Below the pieces are notes generated by a model that saw nothing but the letters and a program-made list of their open reading frames with translations, had not been told where the DNA came from and made no database searches. DNA of 5,947 nucleotides, taken from an uncultured Flavobacteriales bacterium (GTDB taxonomy: Bacteria; Bacteroidota; Bacteroidia; Flavobacteriales; Vicingaceae). Within the stretch, counting starts at the first letter, position 1. Every line of letters begins with the position of its first letter. The position numbers and the translations under genes are program-made. Below are positions 1-5,947 of this stretch, piece by piece. Location of the stretch: assembly GCA_913052515.1 (NCBI GenBank), contig CAJXFJ010000126.1:1-5947 (forward strand). The letters run 5' to 3'.

Positions 1-814
1 CATGATACATAGCTAATACGCCATCAACTTCACGGTGTTTAGAAGATGCGAAAAAACCGTCGGCTGGATATGGTCCAAAGGCCAAAATTTCAATGCTTTT
101 GGCTTGCTTTATAGCAGGTACTATGATTTCCGATTCTTCTTTGCCAATTACACCATCTTCTCCTGCGTGAGGGTTGAGCCCAAGTACAGCAATTTTGGGT
201 TTTTGAATCCCAAAATCAGTTTTTAACGATTGATTTAGTAAACTTATTTTCTTGAGAATTAAATCAGAGGTAATCGTACTTGCAACATCTTTTAAGGGTA
301 TATGTGAGGTAACAACTCCAATTTTTGCCTCTCTACTTATCATGAGCATTAATGAGTCGCCCGCTTGATCTGCATGCTGAAGATATTCGGTATGTCCTGG
401 ATATTTAAATCCACCTAGTTGCATGGCTTTTTTATGAATTGGCGCTGTAACCAGGCAGTCAATCTTCTGTGCTTTCAGGTCAGTCATGGCAGTATCTAAA
501 GATAGTAAAGCTATTTTGCCACTTTGAGCTGATTCTTCGCCAAATCTTATTTTAAACTCGCTTTTGCCTAAATCAATGCAGTTGGCTTTGTTGCCTTTTA
601 ATTCATCAATACTACTAAAATAATTTAGGCTTAAATTGTTTAGTCCAAGTGATTTAGCATTAAAGTCAATAATGTTTTTTGGGCTGTAAACAATAGGGGT
701 GCATAGTTCGCAAATGCGCTGGTCTTCTAAGGTTTTAAGAATGATTTCCATACCAATACCATTCGGGTCTCCAATGCTTATTCCTACTCTAACCTTATTG
801 CCTTTTTTTTTCAT
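1..814 (-). CDS. pdxA: 4-hydroxythreonine-4-phosphate dehydrogenase PdxA (partial, C-terminus off the left edge)
   Basis: This cytoplasmic enzyme of PLP (vitamin B6) synthesis by the DXP-dependent route oxidises 4-phosphohydroxy-L-threonine with NAD; the product decarboxylates to the aminoacetone phosphate used by PdxJ. I translated 271 codons without a stop from the ATG at 814-812. Seen: GDPNGIG at residues 15-21, APIHK near 125, PGHTEYL with H141-T142 (substrate phosphate binding in the E. coli enzyme), SHIPL with H171, LNPHAGE with H216, GPYPADGFF near 250, and AMYHD with H271 at the window edge. By family knowledge H171, H216 and H271 are the three metal ligands, and their spacing (45 and 55 residues) equals that of E. 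coli H166, H211 and H266. About 80 of roughly 350 residues are missing. The gene is divergent from mqnC. The start is followed by nine A residues (three Lys codons). No clear Shine-Dalgarno is seen. Identification is near certain. Confidence 0.97.
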   Translation of the reverse strand, partial: MKKKGNKVRVGISIGDPNGIGMEIILKTLEDQRICELCTPIVYSPKNIIDFNAKSLGLNNLSLNYFSSIDELKGNKANCIDLGKSEFKIRFGEESAQSGKIALLSLDTAMTDLKAQKIDCLVTAPIHKKAMQLGGFKYPGHTEYLQHADQAGDSLMLMISREAKIGVVTSHIPLKDVASTITSDLILKKISLLNQSLKTDFGIQKPKIAVLGLNPHAGEDGVIGKEESEIIVPAIKQAKSIEILAFGPYPADGFFASSKHREVDGVLAMYH

Positions 815-853
815 AGTAAGTTTTCTTAACAAATAAACAAGGTGTATGCATAA

Positions 854-872
854 GTGTTTTATTAGCAAACAC
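854..872. repeat. Short inverted repeat GTGTTT-N7-AAACAC
   Basis: Perfect 6-bp arms at 854-859 and 867-872 flank a 7-bp spacer, roughly central in the divergent intergenic region. It could be an operator or simply chance in AT-rich DNA. The arms are too short and AT-rich for a strong terminator hairpin. Confidence 0.3.
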
Positions 873-882
873 GCAATATTGC
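873..882. repeat. 10-bp perfect palindrome GCAATATTGC
   Basis: This perfect palindrome directly abuts the preceding inverted repeat and lies eight bases upstream of the weak -7-like box at 890-897. The position would suit a dimeric regulator, but one palindrome of this length is weak evidence. Confidence 0.3.
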
Positions 883-960
883 TTAATTTTATAGTTGCAA
901 ATCTAACACAATTTTAAAGCGGAAATTGGTGTTATCAACGAAATCAGAAAAACAACAGAT

Positions 961-2085
961 TTGGATATAAAGAATCTTTTAGAAAGAGGCTTAAAGGAAG
1001 AGTTTCTAACAGCCGAAGAGGGGCAATTTTTATTTGAAAATGCACCAACATCAGAGCTTGCTTGGGTTGCTAATGAAATAAGAAAGCGAAAAGCGAATCA
1101 AGACATTGTTACGTGGATTATAGATAGAAATGCAAATACAACTAATGTTTGTATTGCAAATTGTAAGTTTTGTAATTTCTTCAGAGTTCCAGGTCATAAA
1201 GAGTCTTACATCACTTCCATTGAAGAGTATAAGGTAAAGATTGAGGAAATGATGAAGTATGGAGGCAATCAATTACTCTTGCAAGGAGGTCATCATCCTG
1301 AATTGGGTTTATCTTATTATGTTAATCTTTTTAAAGAATTAAAGTCGCTTTATCCCAATTTAAAGCTTCATGCTTTAGGGCCACCTGAAATTGCTCATAT
1401 ATGTAAATTAGAAGGTAAAAGTCATTCGGAAGTCTTGCAAGAGTTAAACAAAGCAGGATTAGATTCATTACCGGGAGCTGGAGCTGAAATTCTAAACGAT
1501 CGGGTACGAAGGTTGATTTCAAAAGGAAAATGCACAGGTCAAGAATGGTTAGATGTGATGCGTGCTGCTCATCAGTTAAATATTACCACTTCAGCTACGA
1601 TGATGTTTGGACATATTGAAACCTTGGAAGAGCGTTTTGAACATTTGGTTTGGTTAAGGGAAGTTCAATCTGAAAAACCTAAAGATGCCAAGGGCTTTAT
1701 TGCATTCATTCCATGGCCATTTCAAGATGATGGTACTCTTTTGAAAAGAGTTAAGGGGATTCAAAACCAAGTGACTTCAGATGAATATATTAGAATGATA
1801 GCCGTTTCTAGAATTATGCTACCCAACATTCCTAACATACAAGCCAGTTGGTTAACAGTAGGTAAGGAAGTAGCTCAAATTTGTTTGCATTCTGGTGCAA
1901 ATGATATGGGTTCTATTATGATAGAAGAGAATGTAGTGTCAGTCGCAGGTGCTCCACACCGATTTACTGCAGACGGAATACAAGAAGCCATTAAAGAAGC
2001 AGGTTTTAAACCTCAATTGAGGAATCAACAATATGGTTTTGAAGAATTATCTGAAAATATTGAGCAACAGCTTATTAATTATTAG
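961..2085 (+). CDS. mqnC: Cyclic dehypoxanthinyl futalosine synthase MqnC (radical SAM)
   Basis: This radical SAM enzyme of the futalosine route to menaquinone converts dehypoxanthine futalosine to its cyclic form in the cytoplasm. The 374-residue length is normal for the family. Seen: the cluster-binding motif C64-x3-C68-x2-C71 (CIANCKFC) preceded by IDRNANTTNV, then LQGGHHPE at 107-114, LPGAGAEIL at 170-178, ATMMFGH at 212-218, FIPWPFQ at 249-255, QASWLTVG at 294-301 and GANDMGS at 312-318. The LQGGHHP and LPGAGAEIL segments favour MqnC over its paralogue MqnE (aminofutalosine synthase). The start is TTG: between the upstream in-frame stop at 904-906 and the Fe-S motif there is no in-frame ATG or GTG and no other TTG. 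No Shine-Dalgarno is evident; the leader is A-rich. It is the first gene of a likely three-gene transcript, with the next start 15 bases after its stop. The other mqn genes are not in the window. Confidence 0.94.
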   Translation: MDIKNLLERGLKEEFLTAEEGQFLFENAPTSELAWVANEIRKRKANQDIVTWIIDRNANTTNVCIANCKFCNFFRVPGHKESYITSIEEYKVKIEEMMKYGGNQLLLQGGHHPELGLSYYVNLFKELKSLYPNLKLHALGPPEIAHICKLEGKSHSEVLQELNKAGLDSLPGAGAEILNDRVRRLISKGKCTGQEWLDVMRAAHQLNITTSATMMFGHIETLEERFEHLVWLREVQSEKPKDAKGFIAFIPWPFQDDGTLLKRVKGIQNQVTSDEYIRMIAVSRIMLPNIPNIQASWLTVGKEVAQICLHSGANDMGSIMIEENVVSVAGAPHRFTADGIQEAIKEAGFKPQLRNQQYGFEELSENIEQQLINY

Positions 2086-2100
2086 CGTCTTATAAGAGAA

Positions 2101-2154
2101 ATGAAAAATAGCCTATTCATTTTCTTTTTTCTTTTTTCCCTAGTTGCCCATGCG
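2101..2154 (+). other. Sec signal peptide of the T9SS protein
   Basis: The segment has a short N-region with one Lys, a Phe/Leu-rich hydrophobic core (residues 5-16), and A16-H17-A18, fitting the A-x-A rule with cleavage before T19. T9SS cargo first crosses the inner membrane by Sec, so a signal peptide is expected. There is no lipobox cysteine, so it is not a lipoprotein signal. Confidence 0.88.
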
Positions 2155-4698
2155 ACTCACAATCGCGCAGGTGAAATTACCTACAGACACCTTTCTGGGT
2201 TGACTTATGAATTTACTTTTGTGATTTATGCTGACCCTACTAGTCCTGCCTTTCAGCGAAAAGTAATAGAAGTTAATTGGGGTGATAATACTGGTACAGA
2301 TTCAATAGCACAAACACGAGTTACCCCAATAACAACAAATGTTAGTAAAAGAGAATTTGTAAGTCAGCATACTTTTCCAGGACCTGGAAACTATACTGTT
2401 TCATTAAGTGATCCAAATAGAAATGGAGGAATTGATAATATTGATAATTCTGCAAATGTTCCTTTCTACGTTCAGGCCCTTTTGCGAATTAGTCCAATTG
2501 GAGTGAATTTTAATAATTCGCCAATTCTGTTAAATGATCCAATAGATGATGCATGTGTTGGTCAGGTGTTTATGCATAATCCTGGTGCGTACGATATTGA
2601 TGGAGATTCACTATCCTATCAAATTGCTAAAAGTAGGGGGCTTAATGGGAATGTAGCTCCTGGTTTTGAGTTTCCTCCTGCATCAAATTCTTTATATGTA
2701 GATTCAGAGACTGGGGATTTAATTTGGGATTCTCCAACTATGGGTGGCACCTATAATGTAGCCATAGTTATCAATGAATATCGAGAAGGCGTATTAATTG
2801 GTCAGGTATTTAGAGATATGCAAATAACGGTTATACCTGGCTGCTCTAATAGACCCCCTGAAATTAATACAAACGAATTAGTATGTGTGGAAGCTGGAAG
2901 TCGTTTAAAATCAGCTATTGAAGGGGTAGATCCTGATAATGATAAAGTGTTTTTAGAAGCTACTGGTGAGCCATTCTTACTCACAAATAGCCCAGCAATT
3001 TTTAATCCGGGTCAAGCCTTAAACCCACATAGAGATACTATTTATTGGAATACCAATTGTGATCATGTAAGATTGTTGCCTTATAGGGTTAGTATAAAAG
3101 CAATTGATGATGCATTTAATGTTGGCAAAGTAAGTCTAAGTAGTTTTAAAACTCAAGACATATTAGTTGTAGCTCCATCACCAAAAAATTTGATTGCTTC
3201 TTCTTTCAGAGATAAAATAAATTTGAGCTGGGATAATTCTGCTTGCTTAGATGCTTCTGGCTATTTTATTTATAGAAGGTTGGATTCTTCTGGATTTGTT
3301 CCTTCGGATTGCCAAGTAGGTGTTCCTGAATCTACCGGCTATGTAAAAATTGCTACTATCGATGATGTTCAGCTTACCACTTTTGAAGACAATAATAACG
3401 GAGAAGGCTTAGTTCCTGGACGGAAATACTGCTATTTAATAACTTCATATTTTGAAGATGGTTCAGAAAGTTATGCTTCTGAGGAAGTTTGTGAAAACGT
3501 GAGCAAATTTGTGCCAATATTAACAAATGTTTCTGTTGAGGTTACAGATGAAAATGTAGGTGAAATTAGTTTGGAATGGTCACCACCAGATACTCTTGAT
3601 ACAATCTCATTTCCAGCACCCTATCGCTATTTAATTTATGAATCAAATAGTCAAGGTCAAGTTCTAATAGATTCAACAACTACAATTAATGACACTATCT
3701 ATCGTCTCTTAGGAGTAAATACCACAATAGGACACTCTTATATTGTTAAATTATACAGCTATGGTTTAGGTAAAATCTTAGTTGGAAGTTCTCCTTCTGC
3801 GAGCTCAATTAAATTAAATACAACTAGCTTAGACAATGCTGTTTTATTGCAGTGGAATTTTCAAGTAAGTTGGGAGAACGATAGTTTTGTAGTTTATCGA
3901 GAAAGTCCGGCATCAGTTGGTTTTGATTCGATTGGAATAAGTAAAACCAATCATTTTTTAGATTCAAATTTAGCAAACGGAACAAGGTATTGTTATTATG
4001 TGAAATCAATTGGAGCTTACGACTTAACTAGTGTTAAGTCTCCTTTATTGAATAATTCACAAAAAGCTTGTGAAATACCTCAAGATACTCAACCACCTTG
4101 TGCTCCTCAATTTAGCATTCAGTCAAGTTGCGACTCAAACTTTATTGAGATTAGTTGGAATGACTCTTTGATTTCATGTGCATCAGATGTGGTAAAGTAT
4201 ATTGTTTACCGTTCTGCAACTGTTGGAGGTGAAATGATTCAATTAGCAGAGTTTAATTCAAGTTCACAGAAAGTTTATCGTGAAAATTTAAATTCTATTG
4301 CAGGTTGCTATGTTGTAACAGCTATTGATTCGGCCAATAATGAGAGCACCAAATCAAACTATAGTTGCATAAACTATTGTCCGCGATACGAATTACCTAA
4401 TATTTTTACACCAAATGGAGATGGGATTAATGATTTATTTATTCCATTTCCTGACTACAGATATGTAGATAGTATTGAGATCGATATTTACAGTAGATGG
4501 GGAAATTTGGTGTTTGAAACAAATGATCCAGATATTTTATGGGATGGAGTAGATCAGACTTCAAATAGCATTGTTAAAGAAGGAGTTTACTTTTACAATT
4601 GTATAGTGTATGAATTAAGTTTAGAGGGATTAGTGCCAAGGACCCTAAAAGGAACGGTAAATGTGCATAATCCGAATGGACTGCGAAATGGAGAGTAA
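2101..4698 (+). CDS. Secreted multidomain protein with Ig/FN3-like repeats and T9SS type-B C-terminal sorting domain
   Basis: This is an 865-residue exported protein of unknown function, probably surface-attached or released through the type IX secretion system. Order: signal peptide (residues 1-18, hydrophobic 5-16, AHA before the likely cut); an N-terminal module opening THNRAGEITY and continuing through a PKD-like stretch (VNWGDNTG at 58-65, HTFPGPGNYTVSLSDPNRNGG at 90-110); Ig/cadherin-like segments at about 150-245 (DIDGDSLSYQI at 165-175) and 250-355 (VDPDNDKV at 276-283); four FN3-like repeats at about 358-757; and the CTD at about 765-856. From memory, the N-terminal module recurs in many large Bacteroidota proteins labelled gliding-motility-associated, without a known role. 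No catalytic motif is seen, so adhesion or matrix binding is the most I would infer. The ATG at 2101 sits directly before the signal peptide, 15 bases after mqnC, and the stop abuts the ribE start. Confidence 0.9.
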   Translation: MKNSLFIFFFLFSLVAHATHNRAGEITYRHLSGLTYEFTFVIYADPTSPAFQRKVIEVNWGDNTGTDSIAQTRVTPITTNVSKREFVSQHTFPGPGNYTVSLSDPNRNGGIDNIDNSANVPFYVQALLRISPIGVNFNNSPILLNDPIDDACVGQVFMHNPGAYDIDGDSLSYQIAKSRGLNGNVAPGFEFPPASNSLYVDSETGDLIWDSPTMGGTYNVAIVINEYREGVLIGQVFRDMQITVIPGCSNRPPEINTNELVCVEAGSRLKSAIEGVDPDNDKVFLEATGEPFLLTNSPAIFNPGQALNPHRDTIYWNTNCDHVRLLPYRVSIKAIDDAFNVGKVSLSSFKTQDILVVAPSPKNLIASSFRDKINLSWDNSACLDASGYFIYRRLDSSGFVPSDCQVGVPESTGYVKIATIDDVQLTTFEDNNNGEGLVPGRKYCYLITSYFEDGSESYASEEVCENVSKFVPILTNVSVEVTDENVGEISLEWSPPDTLDTISFPAPYRYLIYESNSQGQVLIDSTTTINDTIYRLLGVNTTIGHSYIVKLYSYGLGKILVGSSPSASSIKLNTTSLDNAVLLQWNFQVSWENDSFVVYRESPASVGFDSIGISKTNHFLDSNLANGTRYCYYVKSIGAYDLTSVKSPLLNNSQKACEIPQDTQPPCAPQFSIQSSCDSNFIEISWNDSLISCASDVVKYIVYRSATVGGEMIQLAEFNSSSQKVYRENLNSIAGCYVVTAIDSANNESTKSNYSCINYCPRYELPNIFTPNGDGINDLFIPFPDYRYVDSIEIDIYSRWGNLVFETNDPDILWDGVDQTSNSIVKEGVYFYNCIVYELSLEGLVPRTLKGTVNVHNPNGLRNGE
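3172..4371 (+). repeat. Four tandem FN3-like domains
   Basis: Four diverged repeats each carry a W-containing strand followed by a Tyr-rich strand: INLSWDNSA ... GYFIYRR (residues 373-393), ISLEWSPP ... YRYLIYES (489-515), VLLQWNFQ ... FVVYRES (581-602) and IEISWNDS ... KYIVYRS (682-705). Repeats 1, 3 and 4 end with a matching Cys-Tyr strand and a later Cys (C444/C464, C631/C657, C736/C756). Repeat 2 has HSYIVKLYS there and lacks both Cys. The assignment to the FN3 fold is by pattern, and the boundaries are approximate. Confidence 0.7.
4393..4668 (+). other. T9SS type-B C-terminal domain (gliding-motility-associated CTD, CHU_C-like)
   Basis: Residues 765-856 hold the family hallmarks in order: LPNIFTPNGDGINDLF (765-780), IDIYSRWGNLVFE (794-806), WDG (814-816), KEGVYFYNCIVYE (826-838) and LKGTVNVH (849-856). 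By family knowledge this domain directs cargo through the type IX translocon across the outer membrane. A nine-residue tail (857-865) follows the usual end of the domain. Confidence 0.93.
4690..4693 (+). promoter_or_regulatory. Shine-Dalgarno-like GGAG for ribE inside the upstream gene
   Basis: GGAG lies five bases before the ribE ATG (4699) and within the last codons of the secreted-protein gene, whose TAA (4696-4698) touches that ATG. The layout fits termination-reinitiation coupling. Purine-rich SD motifs are generally weak in Bacteroidota, so whether it works as a true SD is uncertain. Confidence 0.5.
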
Positions 4699-5277
4699 AT
4701 GTTTACAGGTATAATAGAATCTTTAGGAGAAGTTAAAAACCTCAGTAAAGAAGGGTCAAATTTGAGAATTACAGTTGCTTCCTCAATTTCTAACGAACTT
4801 AAAGTTGATCAAAGCGTTGCACATAATGGAGTTTGTTTGACAGTTGAGAGTTGTGGCCTAGGTACTTATGAAGTAGTGGCCGTTGAAGAAACTTTAAAAA
4901 AGACTAACTTATCAAATCTGGCTATAGGACAAAACATAAATTTGGAGCGTTGTATGCAAATGAATGGAAGGCTAGATGGTCATATTGTTCAAGGCCATGT
5001 AGACGAGGTAGCTACAGTTTCAAAAGTAGAGGAGCTACTTGGTAGTTGGAATTTTACTTTTGAGTTGCATAAACCCTCAAAGTTAATTGTTGAGAAAGGG
5101 TCTATTTGCATCAATGGAGTAAGTTTAACCGCATTTGATGTTTCAGATAATCAGTTTACAGTAACGATCATTCCATATACTTTTAAGCACACTACATTCA
5201 ACACATTGAAGGAAGGTAGTCAAGTAAATATAGAATTTGATATTATCGGGAAATATGTTGCTAGATTAAATAGCTAG
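4699..5277 (+). CDS. ribE: Riboflavin synthase, alpha chain
   Basis: This enzyme catalyses the last step of riboflavin synthesis, dismutating two 6,7-dimethyl-8-ribityllumazine molecules to riboflavin and the pyrimidinedione precursor, in the cytoplasm as a trimer. At 192 residues it is slightly short of the common 200-215 but complete. Seen: the family start MFTGII; two internally similar lumazine-binding barrels, the first with AHNGVCLTVE (41-50) and the second with CINGVSLTAFDV (137-148); the linker NGRLDGHIVQGHVD (89-102); and the C-terminal IIGKYVARL helix (182-190). The ATG is fixed by the MFTGII start and directly follows the stop of the T9SS gene, so the genes are probably co-transcribed and translationally coupled. 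Its TAG abuts the stop of the convergent metF. The gene is called ribE or ribC depending on nomenclature. Confidence 0.97.
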   Translation: MFTGIIESLGEVKNLSKEGSNLRITVASSISNELKVDQSVAHNGVCLTVESCGLGTYEVVAVEETLKKTNLSNLAIGQNINLERCMQMNGRLDGHIVQGHVDEVATVSKVEELLGSWNFTFELHKPSKLIVEKGSICINGVSLTAFDVSDNQFTVTIIPYTFKHTTFNTLKEGSQVNIEFDIIGKYVARLNS

Positions 5278-5280
5278 CTA
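5271..5280. repeat. Palindrome TAGCTAGCTA holding both stop codons of ribE and metF
   Basis: This perfect 10-bp palindrome includes the ribE TAG (5275-5277, plus) and the metF TAG (5278-5280, read on the minus strand), which touch with no base between them. Because TAG and its complement CTA together favour such symmetry, part of the palindrome follows automatically from abutting TAG stops. No stem with a U-tract is seen, so I do not call a terminator. Confidence 0.6.
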
Positions 5281-5947
5281 AAATATTTCGCTTGCAATAC
5301 TTTTAACTGTTTTTGATTTGCCCATAGTGTAATAGTGAATGCATGGCACTCCAAACTCAACTAACTCCTTAGATTGTTGTATTGCCCATTCTATACCTAC
5401 CTTTTTCACATCATCGTTGTTTTTACATTTTTCCAACTCATCCGTTAAGTTAGAAGGTAAGTCTATATTGAAGAACTTTGGTAAAAAGCTAATATGCCTT
5501 AAAGATTCTAAAGGCTTTATACCTGGTATAATCGGTACTGAAATACCTTCCTCTCTGCAGAGTTTAACAAAGTCAAAAAACTTTTGATTATCAAAAAATA
5601 GTTGGGTTACTACATAGTGAGCTCCGGAATCAATTTTTTCTTTAAGACGTTTGATATCAGTCCTCATATTTGGAGACTCAAAGTGTTTTTCAGGATAACC
5701 TGCTACGCCAATTGAGAAATTTGTAGGAGTAGCATTTTCTATTTCTTTATCGATGTATATGCCTTTATTTAATTCTACAATTTGTTTAACCAAATCCACT
5801 GCGTATTTATTCCCGCCTGGTTCTGGAACAAAATGTTGTTCCGTTTTAATGGGGTCACCTCTTAATGCAAGCACATTATCTATTCCAAGGAAATGCAAAT
5901 CAATTAATGCATTTTCTGTTTCCTCTTTCGTAAATCCTCCACAAATA
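5278..5947 (-). CDS. metF: Methylenetetrahydrofolate reductase MetF (partial, N-terminus off the right edge)
   Basis: This cytoplasmic FAD enzyme reduces 5,10-methylene-THF to 5-methyl-THF, the methyl donor for methionine synthesis. The window holds 222 C-terminal residues; about 95 of roughly 318 are missing. Reading from the edge: ICGGFTKEET, then FLGIDNVLALRGDP with the conserved RGD aspartate, FSIGVAGYPEKH, YVVTQLFFD with the conserved substrate-site Gln, VPIIPGIKPL, and the family C-terminal GVPCIHYYTMG. The frame stays open from 5898 to 5946, and the TTG at 5898-5896 is an internal Leu codon, so the true start lies beyond the window. The gene converges on ribE with zero spacing. After its TAG a second in-frame stop follows 9 bases later (complement of 5266-5268). 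MetF needs FAD derived from riboflavin, but the opposite orientation argues against a shared operon. Confidence 0.97.
   Translation of the reverse strand, partial: ICGGFTKEETENALIDLHFLGIDNVLALRGDPIKTEQHFVPEPGGNKYAVDLVKQIVELNKGIYIDKEIENATPTNFSIGVAGYPEKHFESPNMRTDIKRLKEKIDSGAHYVVTQLFFDNQKFFDFVKLCREEGISVPIIPGIKPLESLRHISFLPKFFNIDLPSNLTDELEKCKNNDDVKKVGIEWAIQQSKELVEFGVPCIHYYTMGKSKTVKSIASEIF

Larger units (their letters stand above)
815..960. promoter_or_regulatory. Divergent pdxA/mqnC intergenic region
   Basis: These 146 bases must carry the promoters of pdxA (leftward) and of the mqnC run (rightward), unless either is read from further away. I see no good match to the paired Bacteroidota promoter (TTG near -33, TAnnTTTG near -7). 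TATAGTTG at 890-897 fits five of six fixed positions of the -7 box on the plus strand, and TTTATTTG (complement of 830-837) fits five of six on the minus strand. Neither has a TTG at the usual distance upstream. Two small inverted repeats lie between them and are listed separately. The regulatory role is inferred from position only. Confidence 0.4.

Noticed and set aside
35..226. 63-codon open frame on the plus strand
   Set aside because: It lies opposite the conserved PdxA segment containing NPHAGE and PADGFF, so it is a shadow.
815..960. Riboswitch or other structured leader upstream of mqnC
   Set aside because: The region is short and AT-rich, with only 5- to 6-bp pairings and none of the conserved cores I know.
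2101..4698. New enzyme, toxin or defence protein
   Set aside because: The whole length reads as signal peptide, Ig/FN3-like modules and sorting domain, with no catalytic motif and no immunity-type neighbour.
5240..5330. Rho-independent terminator between ribE and metF
   Set aside because: The only symmetry is the TAGCTAGCTA palindrome, which has no loop, no GC-rich stem and no following U-tract on either strand.
5339..5587. 82-codon open frame on the plus strand
   Set aside because: It is antisense to clearly conserved MetF coding sequence and its translation shows no recognisable motif.
5896..5898. TTG as the start of metF
   Set aside because: The frame continues upstream to the window edge with conserved MetF sequence (ICGGFTKEET), so this is an internal Leu codon.

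Overview
The window looks like ordinary chromosomal DNA from an AT-rich member of the Bacteroidota. The evidence is a large secreted protein ending in a type IX secretion (T9SS) type-B sorting domain, a domain confined to this phylum. Weak Shine-Dalgarno signals and Bacteroidota-like sequence in all the housekeeping enzymes agree with this. The futalosine-pathway enzyme MqnC implies menaquinone made by the futalosine route. I cannot place the organism below phylum level from this sequence alone.

Layout, left to right. (1) 1-814, minus strand: most of pdxA (vitamin B6 synthesis), with its C-terminus cut off by the left edge. (2) 815-960: a 146-bp divergent intergenic region with short inverted repeats and no convincing promoter. 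(3) 961-5277, plus strand: a compact three-gene run. It consists of mqnC (menaquinone synthesis, TTG start), a 15-bp gap, an 865-residue T9SS-exported multidomain protein, a 0-bp junction, and ribE (riboflavin synthase alpha chain). (4) 5278-5947, minus strand: the C-terminal two thirds of metF (methylenetetrahydrofolate reductase), converging on ribE with no intergenic base and cut off by the right edge.

Four of the five genes are cofactor or one-carbon metabolism enzymes: PLP, menaquinone, riboflavin/FAD and methyl-THF. MetF is itself a flavoprotein, but the enzymes share no pathway, so this is probably loose clustering. The odd member is the secreted adhesin-like protein, which sits between mqnC and ribE and appears translationally coupled to ribE. 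I see no RNA gene, mobile element, CRISPR array, defence system or other clearly new system. The points most worth checking are the mixed operon, the obligatory TTG start of mqnC, and the abutting stop codons of ribE and metF inside one palindrome.
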